Assembly (NCBI RefSeq): GCF_017591425.1
Contig: NW_024467120.1
Location: forward strand, 3,782,001 to 3,846,000
DNA from: Ochotona curzoniae
Taxonomy: Eukaryota > Chordata > Mammalia > Lagomorpha > Ochotonidae
DNA: 64,000 bases
Reading direction: 5' to 3'
Shown here: one piece after another, positions 31,495 through 43,279 of the stretch
Layout of the letters: every line of letters begins with the position of its first letter
Numbering within the stretch: position 1 is the stretch's first letter
Made by a program: the position numbers and the translations under genes
Notes under the pieces: generated by a model
The model's input: the letters and a program-made list of their open reading frames with translations, nothing else
What the model was told of the DNA's origin: nothing
Databases searched by the model: none

Positions 31495-33745
31495 ATATAG
31501 GTATGAGACCACAGGTAGAGAGAGCATTGCGCAAAGAAGAACCAGCAGGAAGGCATGCAAAGACATTACATTTCACGGTACGTTCAGAAAGGGATGAAAT
31601 GTATGGACAGCTGGGAGGCTGTGAGCCTGGAGAAGACGAGAGCTCAGTGCTAAGTTGAGAATGGAATCCTAGGGAATCTAGAACGGCACACACTCAAGTT
31701 CAGACTTCATATAATAGAGAGGGGAAAGCTAGTAAAATTCTTCTAACTTTTTCACTCCACTATATTCATTTTTTAGTAAATACCAAAGGTGAATTATTTT
31801 TAATGAACAAATCACCCTGATACTTAAAAACTAAAAAACTTCATGTTGCTCTTATTTAGTTATGGTCTTATCCACACGTTTGTCATCAACTTTTTAAGCA
31901 CTTTGTAGACACAAGTTTGGAACTACGAATTTCATACTTAACATTAGATTATGCACACATTCTGTATTTCCTTACGCCACCAATGGGTTTCAAGTCTTGG
32001 AATAATTCAATCAGTTCTTTTCCTTTGGAAGATAACAATGCTGATAGACTGGCTGGAACATAGAGAAACTATACAACAAAAATATTCTCTTGGAAGCAGC
32101 TGTGGTCATCCAGAAAAGTGATGCTAACGGTCCCAAACCACACAGGCACTGAGGAATGGACAAGAATAGAGAAATGTGAAATATTTCAGAGGCCAGACCA
32201 CAGCACGTGGTGAAGGACCACAATGCAGGGACACGAGCTGCTGCCGAATTGCTGCCCATAAAGGATCGGCTGCCTATTCCAGCTCTCCAACAAGGAGCCC
32301 ACCGAGGCAGCCGGCAGGGTTTCAGGCTTCGGGCAGGAATCAAGCTAAATGCATTGCTACGATCAGCTGGATCCACCTGCGAGGACGGTGGAAGAGAGTT
32401 GGCCTCAGCTTGATCACATGACCTAGGCAGGGACATGAGCCCTGGGTGCTGATCAAAGATGTCCCTATCTCTTAGGGCAGAGATGCTCCACGGTGTTGAC
32501 CTGTGTGTCCGCGTCAGCCACAGGCAAACACGGCAGTTCGATTCTAATTTCTTTGGATGCCCAGAAAACACCTCCGTTTCAAAGCTCTCAAATCGTCACT
32601 CAGGAAGGAGCCCTACCAAACCCAGCAGCATCTGTTAAGAAGATGCCTGCTGTAAGAAAATTCACTGCATTTCCTGAACGGCTGTGGTTTGACTCACAGC
32701 TCTCCACCAAACCACACAGCCTCTCTGAAGGACTCCTGCAATTATTAGCCAGTGACAGCATCAGCTCGGGAGGGCGAGTTCTAACACATCAAACAGAAGG
32801 CATGCTTGGTGCTGCCTCACAGAATACTGGTTCTGGTACTACCTCTGGAAGGCTTGCTCGGTGCCACCTCACAGAACACTGCCTCTGGAGCCGAACCCCT
32901 CCTCTGAAGAACTGGGCCACTGCAGGTGCTTCCTGCGCATGCTCCAGCTGGGGGTGGTGGGCCTTCCTGGAGCAGTGTCGTTTGGAAATCCTGCTGTGTT
33001 CAGGACACCTCATACCGTAGCTATGACACCATTTGTAACTAGGCACATGCTTTCCGAGAACCATCTTCTATTTTGCAACTTGTAAGCAAAGAGTGAGGGC
33101 TCCACAAAAGCCTCCAAAATAGAAAAACCAGCATCTGGTATTTTGCTCAAATCCTAAAGTTGTATCATTTCTTTCAAATTTTCCATTTCGGTTTTATATT
33201 TTGATATTTCATATGATTATTTTATACTGATTTTTATAATGTATATAACATTTGAGATTATATTTACTGTTTGTATTTTTAGATTTTGTTTTCTTAATCT
33301 TCCACCCAATGGCCTTTAACACACACACAAAGACATGCAAGCCAGCAACTGCGTATTTCTCTCCTGCATGTGACAACAACAGTGCTCACCTCCTGAATCA
33401 CACAAAACCCCTCTCCCTCCCAGGGACCCAGCTGTGAGTACCAGGAAAACCCTGCAAGGTACTGCTGAGGCCCAGCTGCCCTCCCTCCTGCCTGGCAACC
33501 TGCCCCTTCCCACCCCTTGGCTGAGTAAACACAAGAAATCCACCCTGTTCAGGCCTTTCTGTTTCCCAAATTCCTTGCATCACAACTGAATGGAGATTGT
33601 TCTGACATCGACCCTGTGTCTCGCACGGACTGAGCTCCTGATGGGTGTAGCTTTTCCAAGTAAGACCGTCACGAAGCAAGAGGACCCCCATCCACTCATG
33701 GCTTTAAAAGGGGGGAAAAAAGTGTTTTAATGCATTGGGTAGTTG
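31495..33745. other. largely unique sequence
   Basis: Contains the longest open frame of the window (186 codons, 32011-32571, -) and a 175-codon + frame (32493-33020). Neither shows a domain, signal peptide or homolog that I recognise, and about one such frame is expected by chance here. 33120-33300 is very AT-rich. Confidence 0.4.
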
Positions 33746-33749
33746 TGAG

Positions 33750-34140
33750 GTTGTGAAATACAAATTTGAACTTGGTCTCCACTCCAACTCCCAACACCCT
33801 TAACCTCTCTCTAATGATAATGTCATTTTCTACACCAACTAACTGGTTAGCATGGAAGGACGGAGGCAGCGCTAGAGGGCAGGTACTCTCAATACCACCC
33901 CATCGAATCCAGGGAGAGGAGAGAGGCTGCAGGTTCTACTGATCGCCAGTGGCCCACCAAGTTAATTAATCACACCTATGCAACGAGGCCTCCACAACGA
34001 GGACAGAAGTTTGGAGCTGCTGGGCATACGGAGGGATTGGAAGGTGGCCCCTTCACCCACGACTTGCCCCATGCAGTTTTGCATCTGTATTACCCCTGAG
34101 TCCCCCTATGCTTCCCTGAGTATCGTGAGCTAATCTAACA
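33750..34140 (+). mobile_element. LTR-like block, ERVL-type, family uncertain
   Basis: 'gttgtgaaatacaaatttga' then 'acttggtctccactcc', later 'ccaccaagttaattaatcac' then 'acctatgcaacgaggcctcc', 'gaggacagaagtttggagct', 'catgcagttttgcatctgta' and 'ttcctgagtatcgtgagcta'. The order resembles mammalian LTRs with '...atcatgcctatgtaatgaagcctccataaaaac...ttcctgagttat'. Name not certain. Confidence 0.4.
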
Positions 34141-34321
34141 GGTGAAGACAAGCAGAGGGCAGCAGGAATCTACTGGGAAGTGATCAATGTAAAGCACAGA
34201 TGAAACAACGGGGGTCTGCGATGAGCAGCAGCAGACAGGGGCATGACCTCGCTCTCCTAAACGGATGACAAAGGCCCACACACATGGGTCTCTACTTGTC
34301 CACGTACATGAACAGGGAGCC

Positions 34322-34420
34322 TGATCAGAAATGATGCAGCTGGGACTCAAACCAGCACTCATCTGGGGTGCTGGTGTCATAGGCAGTGACTTAACCTACT
34401 GTGCCACAATGCCAGCCCCC
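34322..34420 (-). mobile_element. old SINE head fragment
   Basis: 'gctgggactcaaaccagcac' followed by 'tgacttaacctactgtgcca' and 'caatgccagcccc' is the reverse complement of an old SINE 5' end including box B. Confidence 0.75.
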
Positions 34421-34424
34421 ATTT

Positions 34425-34880
34425 TAGACCCTTAGCAGTAACTGCACTGCTCACTGCCATCAGGATTGACATCCTGTGAGGTCTAACAGCTGGAAGGAAC
34501 ATCATTCAGAATAAATGACCCAGGGCAAGCAGAACTGGCCTTGGAAGCCAAGGATGAACTCCCACCTGACCTGTGGTCAGGCCCCCACCCTCAGATCTTT
34601 CTCCCAGCCTGATGCTCTGGTCCAGCTCCCCACAGCTCATGTTCCCCACTCCCCTACCCCCACTGTTAGGCCAGACCCACTCAGGGGCCTGTTATTGCTG
34701 GTTAGACACTCTGTGGTTGGGGAGAAAGACAAAAAGCCAAGGTCCCCCGAAGAGCCTACGCTGGAGGGAAACACCTTGTGCATGTAGGCAAAACTAGGTT
34801 TCTGAAGGTTCAAAGACTATGCTGATTTCACATCCTGAAAAGGTTTGACATTTGAAGAGTGCCTGTGATATGCCTGGTTT
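34425..34880. other. unique sequence
   Basis: No gene or repeat recognised; two overlapping + frames of 74-90 codons are low-complexity Pro/Leu/Ser. Confidence 0.35.
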
Positions 34881-34884
34881 GGTG

Positions 34885-34990
34885 TTGCTTAGATCAACAA
34901 GCAAATATTTCCTGGGCACCTGTTCAGTGCTGGACCCTTTGTTGTGTGTGAGCAGGCAAAGAGGAAGATGCTGAATTAGTCTCAGACGGC
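34885..34990 (+). mobile_element. LINE-2 3' end fragment
   Basis: 'caacaagcaaatatttcctg' then 'ggcacctgttcagtgctgga' corresponds to L2 'caacaaatatttattgagcacctactatgtgccagg'. Confidence 0.55.
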
Positions 34991-34997
34991 TCTTTCC

Positions 34998-35145
34998 AAA
35001 CCTCAGTGTGTAAGTTAGCGAGACACATGTCCTGGGCTCCCCATCGTTAAGCATTCTGATCCATCAAACCTAGCGGCACTAAATCTCCAGCTCCAACAAC
35101 CACAGCCAGAATCGTACAGACCACCCTTGGGAAACGCTGACCCGT
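34998..35145 (+). mobile_element. MER5-like hAT-Charlie element
   Basis: 'acacatgtcctgggctcccc' then 'gcattctgatccatcaaacc' and 'cttgggaaacgctgac' match the MER5 order 'cctgggccccacccccagagattctgattcagtaggtctgg...ttgagaaccactg'. Confidence 0.5.
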
Positions 35146-35149
35146 GAGC

Positions 35150-35860
35150 CCACTCATGAAACAGCTTGAAACCCAGAAAGAGTGATGACAAGTGCCCGCA
35201 TAGCCTGGCAGAGCGCCACACGGCGTTTCCCGCAGGCACTCGCTGTGAACAGGAGTTCCTAAAATGAGAGCAGTTAGCCAAGCCCTGAGGATTCAGGGCA
35301 GATCTGAGGACTCAGAGAGAGACAGTCTTAAGTATTATCTCACCTGAACCTCCAGATTCCCTCCGGCACTGAGCACAGATGCAGAGGAAGACATGGGCTT
35401 GAAAGATCACCACCAACTCAGTGAAGAAACTTCCGTGGTGGTTGCAGCGAGGACCCTGTCCCCAAGAGGATCTAAAACTGACATTTCCAGATAACACTGC
35501 ATTTGCATTTTCACTCTGCCGCATTCATGTGGTTTCCTGCACTTCATAATTTAACATTTGTTAGGGGGAGGTAAAAATGCTATTATGAAACTCGAATAAT
35601 GTACCACTCTGAGGCAGCCCGCCAGCTGCTAATGAGAGTGACATCGGAGCATCATTCACAGTGTCATTCATGGCTCTGTTGCAAAATGGGGATGTTTAGT
35701 AAGAAAGAGAAACACTACATTCATTTCGATGTAAAATTATGTTTGGGGCTCCCCACGGGGTTAAAGGGCTGACAGATAGCCAGTTACACAAGCACAAAAG
35801 AGAGGAAAAGTGTAGGTTCAGTTAAAGAAAAAGAACAGATAAAATACCAAAGAAACCCAC
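35150..35860. other. unique sequence
   Basis: No repeat or gene recognised. Confidence 0.35.
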
Positions 35861-35867
35861 CGAAGCC

Positions 35868-36139
35868 AGATGTTGTCGTGCAGATACTGCTTGTGACACG
35901 GGTAACTCATAGGAGCACAGATCGGAGGGCTGGCTCGTCCACTTCTGATCCAGCCCCCTGCTAGTGTGCCAAGGAAAGCACAGGAAGATGCCTTGGACTT
36001 CTGTCACCCGCACAGGAGATGGAGTTCCTGGCTCCTGATTCAGCTTGGCCCAGCCCCAGTGACTGCAGCCATTTGAGGAGTGAATCAGCAGACAGAAGAT
36101 TGCTCTTCTTCTCTCCCTATAACTCTTCTTTTAAAAAAA
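35868..36139 (+). mobile_element. old lagomorph SINE
   Basis: 'ccacttctgatccagccccc' then 'tgctagtgtgcc', 'ggagttcctggctcctgatt', 'gagtgaatcagcagacagaa' and an A-rich tail. The young SINE at 36150 is inserted in its poly(A). Confidence 0.85.
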
Positions 36140-36149
36140 AAATAAATGA

Positions 36150-36462
36150 GGTCTGGTGGCATGGCCTAGCGGCTAAAGTCCTCACCTTGAACGTGCCAGG
36201 ATCCAATATGGGCACCGGTTCTAATCCCGGCAGCTCCACTTCCCATCCAGCTCCCTGCAGCTGAGGACGGCCCAAAGCTTTGGGACCTGCGTGGGAGATC
36301 CAGAAGAGGTTCCTGGTTCCCAGCTTCAGATTGGCGTAGCACCAGCCGTTGCGGCCACATAGGGAATGAATCATCGGACGGAAGATCTTTCTCTCTGTCT
36401 CTCCTCTTCTCTGTATATCTGACTTTGTAATAAAAATAAATAAATCTTTAAAATAGATACAC
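36150..36462 (+). mobile_element. C-type SINE inserted in an A tail
   Basis: 'ggtctggtggcatggcctag', 'ccggttctaatcccggcagc', '...tgaatcatcggacggaagat', tail 'taataaaaataaataaatc'. Flanks aaataaatga (36140-36149, 36463-36472). The 'gtggcctgggaaagcag' segment is deleted. Confidence 0.92.
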
Positions 36463-36704
36463 AAATAAATGAAATAATTTTTTTAAATTCTATCTGATTA
36501 ATTTGAATATAATAGCCAGAAGCCACTGCCATATTTCCCTCATCTCGGTTGATACGATAGGTGGTAGTGTAGAGAAGGGATCGCAGGGGCTGGGCCACCT
36601 TTCCTCCACACTGCCTGGCCCAGCGAGCTCTTCCACAGATGATGGCTAATGAAGAGTAAGAAGTAAAGGGTGTGCTCAATGACTTTCACTAGTTGGCACT
36701 GAAT

Positions 36705-36855
36705 TTTAAATTTGAAAGAGACCTTGAAAATCATTAAGGTACACGGTCATATTTTTACAGGTGAGCCATCCGCAGATGATGGGTAAGGTCTGTGTGCCCA
36801 CCCAGACAGGTAGGACTAAATTGAGTTTCCACTGGCAGAGCCTGTGTCCAGGAAA
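36705..36855 (-). mobile_element. MIR-class SINE fragment
   Basis: 'gagaccttgaaaatcattaa', 'ggtcatatttttacaggtga' and 'gacaggtaggactaaattga' resemble reverse MIR-class 'gagatcatctagtccaac', 'cattttacagatgagg' and 'gcagagctaggactagaacc'. Confidence 0.4.
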
Positions 36856-36859
36856 TGAC

Positions 36860-37420
36860 AAGAACGGACTAGGCTGGAAAGATGTCCCTTGATGTCTAAA
36901 TTAATTTGGAATATCATTTAAAATCTTTTTTAACATTCACGTAGAGTCTAGAGTGTTTGGATTTTAAACCCCAGGCCAAGAGTGTCACTCGGGGCATGAA
37001 GTTTACTGAGAAGTTATTTGGTATAGACGCAGGCAGAGCAGAGGAAGGCCTAGGGTTCTACAGCATGGCGAAGGGACCATAATGTATAACAATTTATTAT
37101 GTAGTTCATGAAAAAAAGAAAAGAAAGAGGAGAAGTTGGAAGATTCCCAGCACAAACAATCCATGTTTGAGGAGAAGGAAAGACTAAACAAATCGAGGAA
37201 ACAGCCACTATGTACAGACTACAGCAGTGTCGCTCGCGCTAAAGGAAAATCACTCAATCAAAATTTGTTGAACAGGACTCAGTAACCCTACCTGCCTTTC
37301 CCATTGGCCCTTTGCAACACCTGACCCCAGGCTAACAAACTTGTCGGCAGAAGAAATCGACTACCTCCTCCTGTGTGAGTGCCCACTCATACCTCACCTA
37401 AAATTGTATATCTGGAAGAA
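36860..37420. other. unique sequence
   Basis: No repeat or gene recognised. Confidence 0.35.
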
Positions 37421-37424
37421 ACAA

Positions 37425-37525
37425 GGGTTCTTCAAAATGCTTGTGGAAAACGGAATTAATAAATAAGTGTGTTCAAGTTCAAAAAGTTTTGAAAATCCGT
37501 GCATACCCATATACCTCATTGTTGG
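37425..37525 (+). mobile_element. mariner-type MITE copy
   Basis: 'gttcttcaaaatgcttgtgg' then 'aaaacggaattaataaataa' and 'caaaaagttttgaaaatccg' matches the MITE order 'cttcaaaaagttcatggaaaatggaattaaaagataa...ttttgaaattcatgca'. Confidence 0.6.
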
Positions 37526-37823
37526 TGTGTTTAAGTTGTCTGAAGTTTCATTGTGCGAGTGTGAGTGTATGTGTGTGTGGGTGGTCTTTTATTTCTCCAA
37601 GGTTTTCGTAAGCATTTTACTGCATTTGCTTCATATGTAGCTACTGCATTCTTACACACAAACACACGCTTTCTTAAAAACAAAGATAGTGGGTTCCACA
37701 ACATGAAGGATCCGTGATGATGGTCAAACATGGGGAGAGAAGGGTGTGCTGTCGGGTTCGTCGTGTCATTCAGTGAAGCAGTATCTTGAACTATCTATCA
37801 GGTGATATGACAGCTCCATAGTT

Positions 37824-38148
37824 GGTTGGTTGGTTGGTTTTATTGGAAAGGCAGATATACAGAGAGAAGCAGAGAGAGAGAGGAAGACCTCCTGTCCGAT
37901 GGTTCACTTCCCAAGTGGCTGTAACAGCCAGTGCTGCACCATTCCAAAACCAGGAGCCTAGAGCATCTTCCAAGTCTTCCACGTCAGTGCAGGGTCCCAA
38001 AGCTTTGGGCCATCCTCCACTGCTTTCCCAAGCCACAAGCAGGGGACTGGATGGAAAGCAGGGCTGCCAGGATTAGAACCGGTACCCATATGGGATCCCG
38101 GCACATGCAAGGCGAGGACTTTAGCCGCTAGGCTACTGTACCACGCCC
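37824..38148 (-). mobile_element. C-type SINE with (AACC)n tail
   Basis: Reverse copy, '...tattggaaaggcagatatac', 'ttcacttcccaagtggctgt', 'gattagaaccggtacccata', ending 'ctgtaccacgcccc'. Flanks cagctccatagtt (37811-37823) and gctccatagtt (about 38151-38161). The tail side is (GGTT)n on +, i.e. (AACC)n on the SINE strand, instead of the usual A-rich tail. Confidence 0.93.
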
Positions 38149-38164
38149 CAGCTCCATAGTTTTT

Positions 38165-39255
38165 AGGCTCCCTGCATATTAACTTCCACAAATAAGGGAA
38201 GACAGGTGATATTGGTCTTCCTGGGTCTGGCTAACCACAATGCATACTGCCAAGATTCTACTCCTGCACAAACTTCAGATACAAACATGCAAAGTAAATC
38301 TGGTATTGGAACAACATGTTCTCAAACGTCCTGGTGTGTGGGATTGGGGAGAAACTCTGGCACTCTTGAATAAGACCCTGGTACACACCACATCAACGCC
38401 ACCAGATGCCAAGGCCCTCAGATGACTCACCAGAGAGGCGCTGTGTTTCAGGATCCTCGGTGCGGGCTGGGGTCCACTCCTGCCCCTCGTGCTCACGGCC
38501 TGTGACAGCACTCCCAGGGAGGCCTCAAAGCAGGCTCTTACATGATGGCCCAGGATGCTACATCAAACAAAACAAAGCACCAAGTCAGACAGAAAATGCC
38601 ACTTCAAGCAGTTAGTAGATATTCAGGGGAAATCCCTGGGCTTTCTCAAACAGCTATTTTATAACCTCAAACAAGCATGTTAATTACCAGAATGAAGCTA
38701 TCGCCCATCTTAGCTACATAAGGCACCCCCCGAAATACCAGATGTGGGAGTGTGGGAAGAAGAAAGAAAACAAGGTGGTCTCTAAACTGAGAGCTCGCTC
38801 ACAAAACTTTAAGTGCAACCATCAGAATAAAAACATGTTTTAAATGCATCCTATTTTTTGCTTTTGTTTTTGAAATCACTTTCTGATTGGGAATGTTTCT
38901 TGATGGAATGAGTTTATTTCAGAGACGAAGAGAGAATGCAGCCATCAGCAGGGCCACCCGCTCCCCACAGAGGCTTGTGAAGGCCCATGCCTGGGGTCTA
39001 GAACTCAATCTGGGTATCCTGGGGGTCAGGGGATCCTGGAGGGGGAGGAGCAAGCCAGCCACCAGGGCCGTCACTCTGCTTTCCAGCACCTGCATTAGCA
39101 GACTGCTAGCAGATCTAGGATTTTATGCAAGATAGTACACATGATATCTGTTTACAACATTGAAACCTAAAAATAGATTTAATACATTTTGGCAACTGAA
39201 AAGTCTAACGTGCAGAGGTCAAAGGTGCAACTTGCAGAAAGTTTTGGTTCAAATG
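38165..39255. other. largely unique sequence
   Basis: No gene or repeat seen. 38640-38740 is high-complexity AT-rich sequence containing 'gttaattac'. Confidence 0.35.
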
Positions 39256-39261
39256 AATATC

Positions 39262-39570
39262 AAGAGGCAGGTACTTGGTACAGCAGTTACGGGATGAGGG
39301 CGCGCCTTGGTCCCCTAACCATGTGCCTGGATTCTAGTCCACACTGTGCTTTCAATTGCAGCTTGCTGCCGAAGTGCATCCTGGGAAATAGCAGGTGATG
39401 GCACAAGAATGTGGGTACCAGGCAGCCATATAGGAAACACAGAATGAGTTCCTGGCTCCTGCCTAAAGCCTGGCCCAGGAGTGACTACTGCAGGCATTGT
39501 GGAACTAAGCTGGAAGACGGAACTCTTGGCCTGCATTTCTGTCTCCCTTTCAAATAAACACACTTAAAAA
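39262..39570 (+). mobile_element. old lagomorph SINE
   Basis: 'ggtacttggtacagcagtta', 'gagttcctggctcctgccta', 'gaactaagctggaagacgga', tail 'tttcaaataaacacactt'. Directly followed by another SINE. Confidence 0.8.
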
Positions 39571-39584
39571 AAATAAAAGGCAGA

Positions 39585-39912
39585 CAGACATTGTGGAGCA
39601 ATGGGTTAGCCTAGTACATGTGGTGCCAGCATCCTATATGAGTGCTGGTTCCTACCCCAGCTGCTTTACTTCTAATCCAGCGCCTGGCTGTCATGCCTGA
39701 GAAGGCAGTAGAAGAAGGCTAGGCTCCCTGGGCCCCTCCTGTCTGTCCAGGAGACCTGGATGGAATTCCAGGGGCCAGCTTGCTCCAGGCCAGCCTTGGC
39801 TGTTGCAGCCATTTGATGAGTGAATCAGCAAATGGGAGATATCTCTCTTCTTTCTCTCCACCCCCCTCCTTTTTTTTTTACTCTGTATTTCAGGAAAAAT
39901 AAATAAATCTCA
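39585..39912 (+). mobile_element. old lagomorph SINE
   Basis: 'agacattgtggagcaatggg', 'ccagcatcctatatgagtgc', 'cttctaatccagcgcctggc', 'gagtgaatcagcaaatggga', tail 'aataaataaatctc'. Head-to-tail pair with the copy before it. Confidence 0.85.
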
Positions 39913-39964
39913 ACAGAAAGAGAAAGTTCAACTAGCTCTGCCATTGAAGACTCAGATTGAATCC

Positions 39965-40045
39965 AGTTCATAAAAGGTGCTTCATAAAATCATGGAAATG
40001 GAATGAAAATCTAAAATAAATGGAAAAAAATTTGCAACTTCTCTG
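39965..40045 (+). mobile_element. mariner-type MITE fragment
   Basis: 'ggtgcttcataaaatcatgg' then 'aaatggaatgaaaatctaaa' resembles the MITE left end 'gcttcaaaaagttcatggaaatggaattaaaa'. Confidence 0.4.
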
Positions 40046-40049
40046 GTTA

Positions 40050-41260
40050 TTTTTTCTGAATATGAATTTCTCTCGTGAAAAGTCCTGTATTAAAACTTAA
40101 AAAAAAAAAATAAATAAAGGGCCATTAGGATTTGAACAAAAAGTTTTGTCAAGTATGGGAGAGGAAGTTTCTATTTTGCACTTTAAATAGGTCATTGGGT
40201 TTCCTTTGGTGTTATTTTTTATTAAATCTCATCAAAATCTTCTCTATCCAGGCTGGCAAGCAGAAGTTACTCCATACCCTGAGTAGGAAAGCCGTGGTGG
40301 AAGCAGGCATGCCTCTTGGCCCCAGCTCGGGGCAGCTGGCGAGGACCCCCACAAAGAGGCTGTAAGAAGCGGTGGCTTGGCTCCTTCTGAAATTCCATCA
40401 GATGCACCCCAGTGGACAAGAGTCATCTGAGAGCCTGGAAGCAAGACTCCGACAGACATCCACTGCTTTGTAAGCCTTCAATGAGCTCTTCCCCATCCAC
40501 TTGGAAAGCCCCCTGGAAGACAGTCACCCTCCATGGCCACATCACGATTGTCACTCTAAGCTCCATAAAACTCCCAAGGTCCTGGGCAGTCACCATTCCA
40601 TCCAATGCCCCGACTGTGAGAGGGGGTGTCCACATGTGTGTCTCTTCCAGGTTGCTCTCAGAACTATGGATCCTTTGAAAGTCTCCCAAAGCCACAACTT
40701 TATGCAATTGTCAATATCTTTGCAAAGGACTTTGTGTCTATCTGTGGCTCAATCCATGTGGACATTTATGACTCTCTAAGAGGAGGGAGTGTCTCTTGGT
40801 GAAGGCTTAAACAAGTGGGTTTAGCACTTTTAAATTGCAGTGTAGCTGGAAGAGCGGCGGGCTGAATATAGAAGTCTTTTTCCTATGGTCGATGTTATGA
40901 TAACCACGGGAAAGTTGGACTGTGAGGATTCTATTAGCTTCTTGAGAAGTTTTCAAGAGATGTATGTCAGCTCCCACTCACATGAGTAACAGTAAAATAT
41001 TGACACAAATCAACAGAAGCCAGGAAGTTCAAAGTTTCACAGACTGTCTCGAGCTTACCAGCTTGGTAAAAACAGAAATTGGAAGGGGGGAGGGAAGAGG
41101 AAGAGGAGGAGGGAGAAGAATCCAGGCCCAGTACAAATGATGGGCTGGCCTCAATCTTCTTTATCATAAAGTTTTCACCGCCTTCCTCTTTATTCTTTGC
41201 CAACTTTCTATCTCCGGATTTTAGAATTAGAAGTAGGAGTCTGTGTTAATGAATTCTAAC
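40050..41260. other. largely unique sequence
   Basis: No gene or clear repeat; a purine-rich run at 41082-41120. Confidence 0.35.
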
Positions 41261-41264
41261 ATCT

Positions 41265-41350
41265 GCAAAGTAGCCTGTTGGCTCAGGAGGGTAAATGGCA
41301 CCTCTTAAAGTCACACAGTGAGTTAATATGTACTTTCCTAGACCCCGGGG
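41265..41350 (-). mobile_element. MIR fragment
   Basis: 'ggctcaggagggtaaatggc' then 'cttaaagtcacacagtgagt' matches reverse MIR 'aggctcagagaggttaa...gcccaaagtcacacagctagt'. Confidence 0.45.
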
Positions 41351-41354
41351 TGAA

Positions 41355-42010
41355 TCACTGTTGGCTGGCTCCTGAAGGAGAGAAAGTCATTGAATGTACT
41401 GTCTTGTGGTTTTGTTCAAAAAGTTCCTCAGTAGCGTAGCATTTCCTCAGCGTACTCTCTCTTTCTCTGCTTTGTTTTGCCTTTAGAAAGAAATTCATTC
41501 CTGGATGAGACTATTTCTGTCACCTGTCATGGAGCAAACGCTACTTGGGAGGGGCAGAATGATGCCAATGTCACTGGCTGTCAGAGGCAGGTGTCTGGAG
41601 AGGACCAGGTTGACACTGTTCACCAAGGCGAACAGAGAACGTGAGGCCTCATCGAAGTGACACTCTTTTCCATTTCCCCCATCTCTGCAGAAGTCAGGGG
41701 TTAGAAGCGATGCACTGTGGGATTTACAGCTGACCCTCCAACACACATCCCGTGATGGCTAGGAGACAGCTTGTATCAGAAGAAAACCACTAAAAAAAAT
41801 GTACACATCTCTCTCCAGTGAGAATTTCAAAGTGTTTCCTTCTTCGGCCATGCTGCTAAAAATGAACAGGTGGGGTCCCATGGTCTACTCACTGTGGCCG
41901 TCAGCTCAAGATGCCCTGTTTACACAGCTAAGGGCAAAAATTCAGCCCACAAAAAGGCATGCCCATGACCTTAGAATCTTCAGGGAAGAGGATATTTCCC
42001 TGGAGGGCAT
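41355..42010. other. unique sequence
   Basis: No repeat or gene recognised. Confidence 0.35.
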
Positions 42011-42016
42011 TCATGG

Positions 42017-42120
42017 AAAAGGTATATTATGAAAAAACTATGCAAGGATTCTGCATTTTTGCACCAAAATAAATGTATCTTTTAATTCTATTTTCCTCAT
42101 GAACTTTTTGCAATATCCTC
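42017..42120 (-). mobile_element. mariner-type MITE, near full length
   Basis: 'ctgcatttttgcaccaaaat', 'aaatgtatcttttaattcta' and 'ttttcctcatgaactttttg' are the reverse complement of the MITE core. The ends ('aggtatattatgaaaaaac' and the complement of '...gaactttttgcaatatcct') form a degenerate inverted repeat. Confidence 0.65.
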
Positions 42121-42124
42121 GCTT

Positions 42125-42740
42125 GTTTGAATATGTGAAACTTGGCTATCTAAGCAAAGATTTCACTCCAGATGACATCTTTACAGTGTTTTCAAATTTG
42201 ACAGGCATTTGGGTGATAATTCCCTGAAAACTACCAGGCAGAAAGTCTAGACTATGAACTGGAGCCAGAAAACTGGGGCCTAGGAACCCTGAGACTTTTA
42301 GCTTTGCAGCACCTGCATATTTGTTTGTTTGTTTAATCCAAACCATGGTCAGTAATGTAGACTTAGTTCCCAACTTATCAAATAGATGGATTTAGGTAAA
42401 TATTCTGTATCATTAATTACCAACCAAACAACAAGTATATTTTTTAACATGTATTTCAATATTCCAAACCAAATAAAACCCTACAAAACAAGATGTCCTG
42501 CCCCCCAAAAAAACCAATTGTATCCATTTATCAGGTAGATCTTCCTTCTAAAATGCAACAAGGAGGCACCTCCTGCAGAGGAAGAGACTTAGAGGTTTGT
42601 GACAGACATGGGAGTGTATTCTCTTCCATAGATGGTGCTGGGAATGTGAACCCTACCTCACACCATAGAGAAAATCAATTCTCGATTCATAGCACACGAG
42701 GCTCCTCAATTTATTGTCCAGTAAAACCCTCAAATGTTGA
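42125..42740. other. unique sequence
   Basis: No gene or repeat recognised; a 99-codon + frame has no domain. Confidence 0.35.
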
Positions 42741-42743
42741 AAC

Positions 42744-43275
42744 TGTTGCGGAGCATGAGAGAAATCATGCCAGATACAATGTAGGATGTTAGGAGTCTTT
42801 TATTGCCCAAGCTTGGTGACAGCTGTTCCCACTACACTCCAGGAGCCACTGTGCCATACAGCAGAGGTCAGGGGTTTCTAACAGCAGATGCGAGGGGTTT
42901 TTAAGGTCTCATCCTCCAATTAGATTGAGAGCTGTACAGAACAAAGTTTTCATACATTCAACTATTAAGTGCAGGAGACAGGAAGGGAGCTATAAGGGCC
43001 CAAAGTTTCCCTGTAGTTAACTAGCCAAACGTAGTACAAGAGGAGGCAGGAGGGGCCAAGTGCAGAGCCTGCAGAGCCTTTCCCGGACCTTGAACTGCTT
43101 AGAAGGGATGAGGGGTAGGGCACACATCAGGGGCCTCTGGTGCCAGTTTTGTGCATTCAATTAACTTGATTGGCATGAGAGCAAGTAGGAAGGCTGGGAC
43201 ATTTTACCACTGTCTTGTGTGCTGTCAATTAACCTGACAAGAGGTGCTTGCCAGCAATCAGCTGCACCCATCACA
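42744..43275 (-). mobile_element. solo LTR of an endogenous retrovirus-like element
   Basis: A 532-bp block with TG (42744) and CA (43275) ends, flanked by gaaac (42739-42743) and gaacc (43276-43280), a 5-bp duplication with one change. On the minus strand it has TTAAAAA near 42900 (TATA-like) and AATAAA (42799-42804) just before the 3' end, giving U3-R-U5 order. No gag, pol or env sequence lies beside it, so it is a recombined solo LTR. Family unnamed. Confidence 0.6.
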
Positions 43276-43279
43276 GAAC

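Noticed and set aside
32011..32571. Longest open frame (186 codons, minus)
   Set aside because: With stop-codon frequency near 3/64, roughly one frame this long is expected in 64 kb over six frames. No domain, and a competing plus frame overlaps its upstream end.
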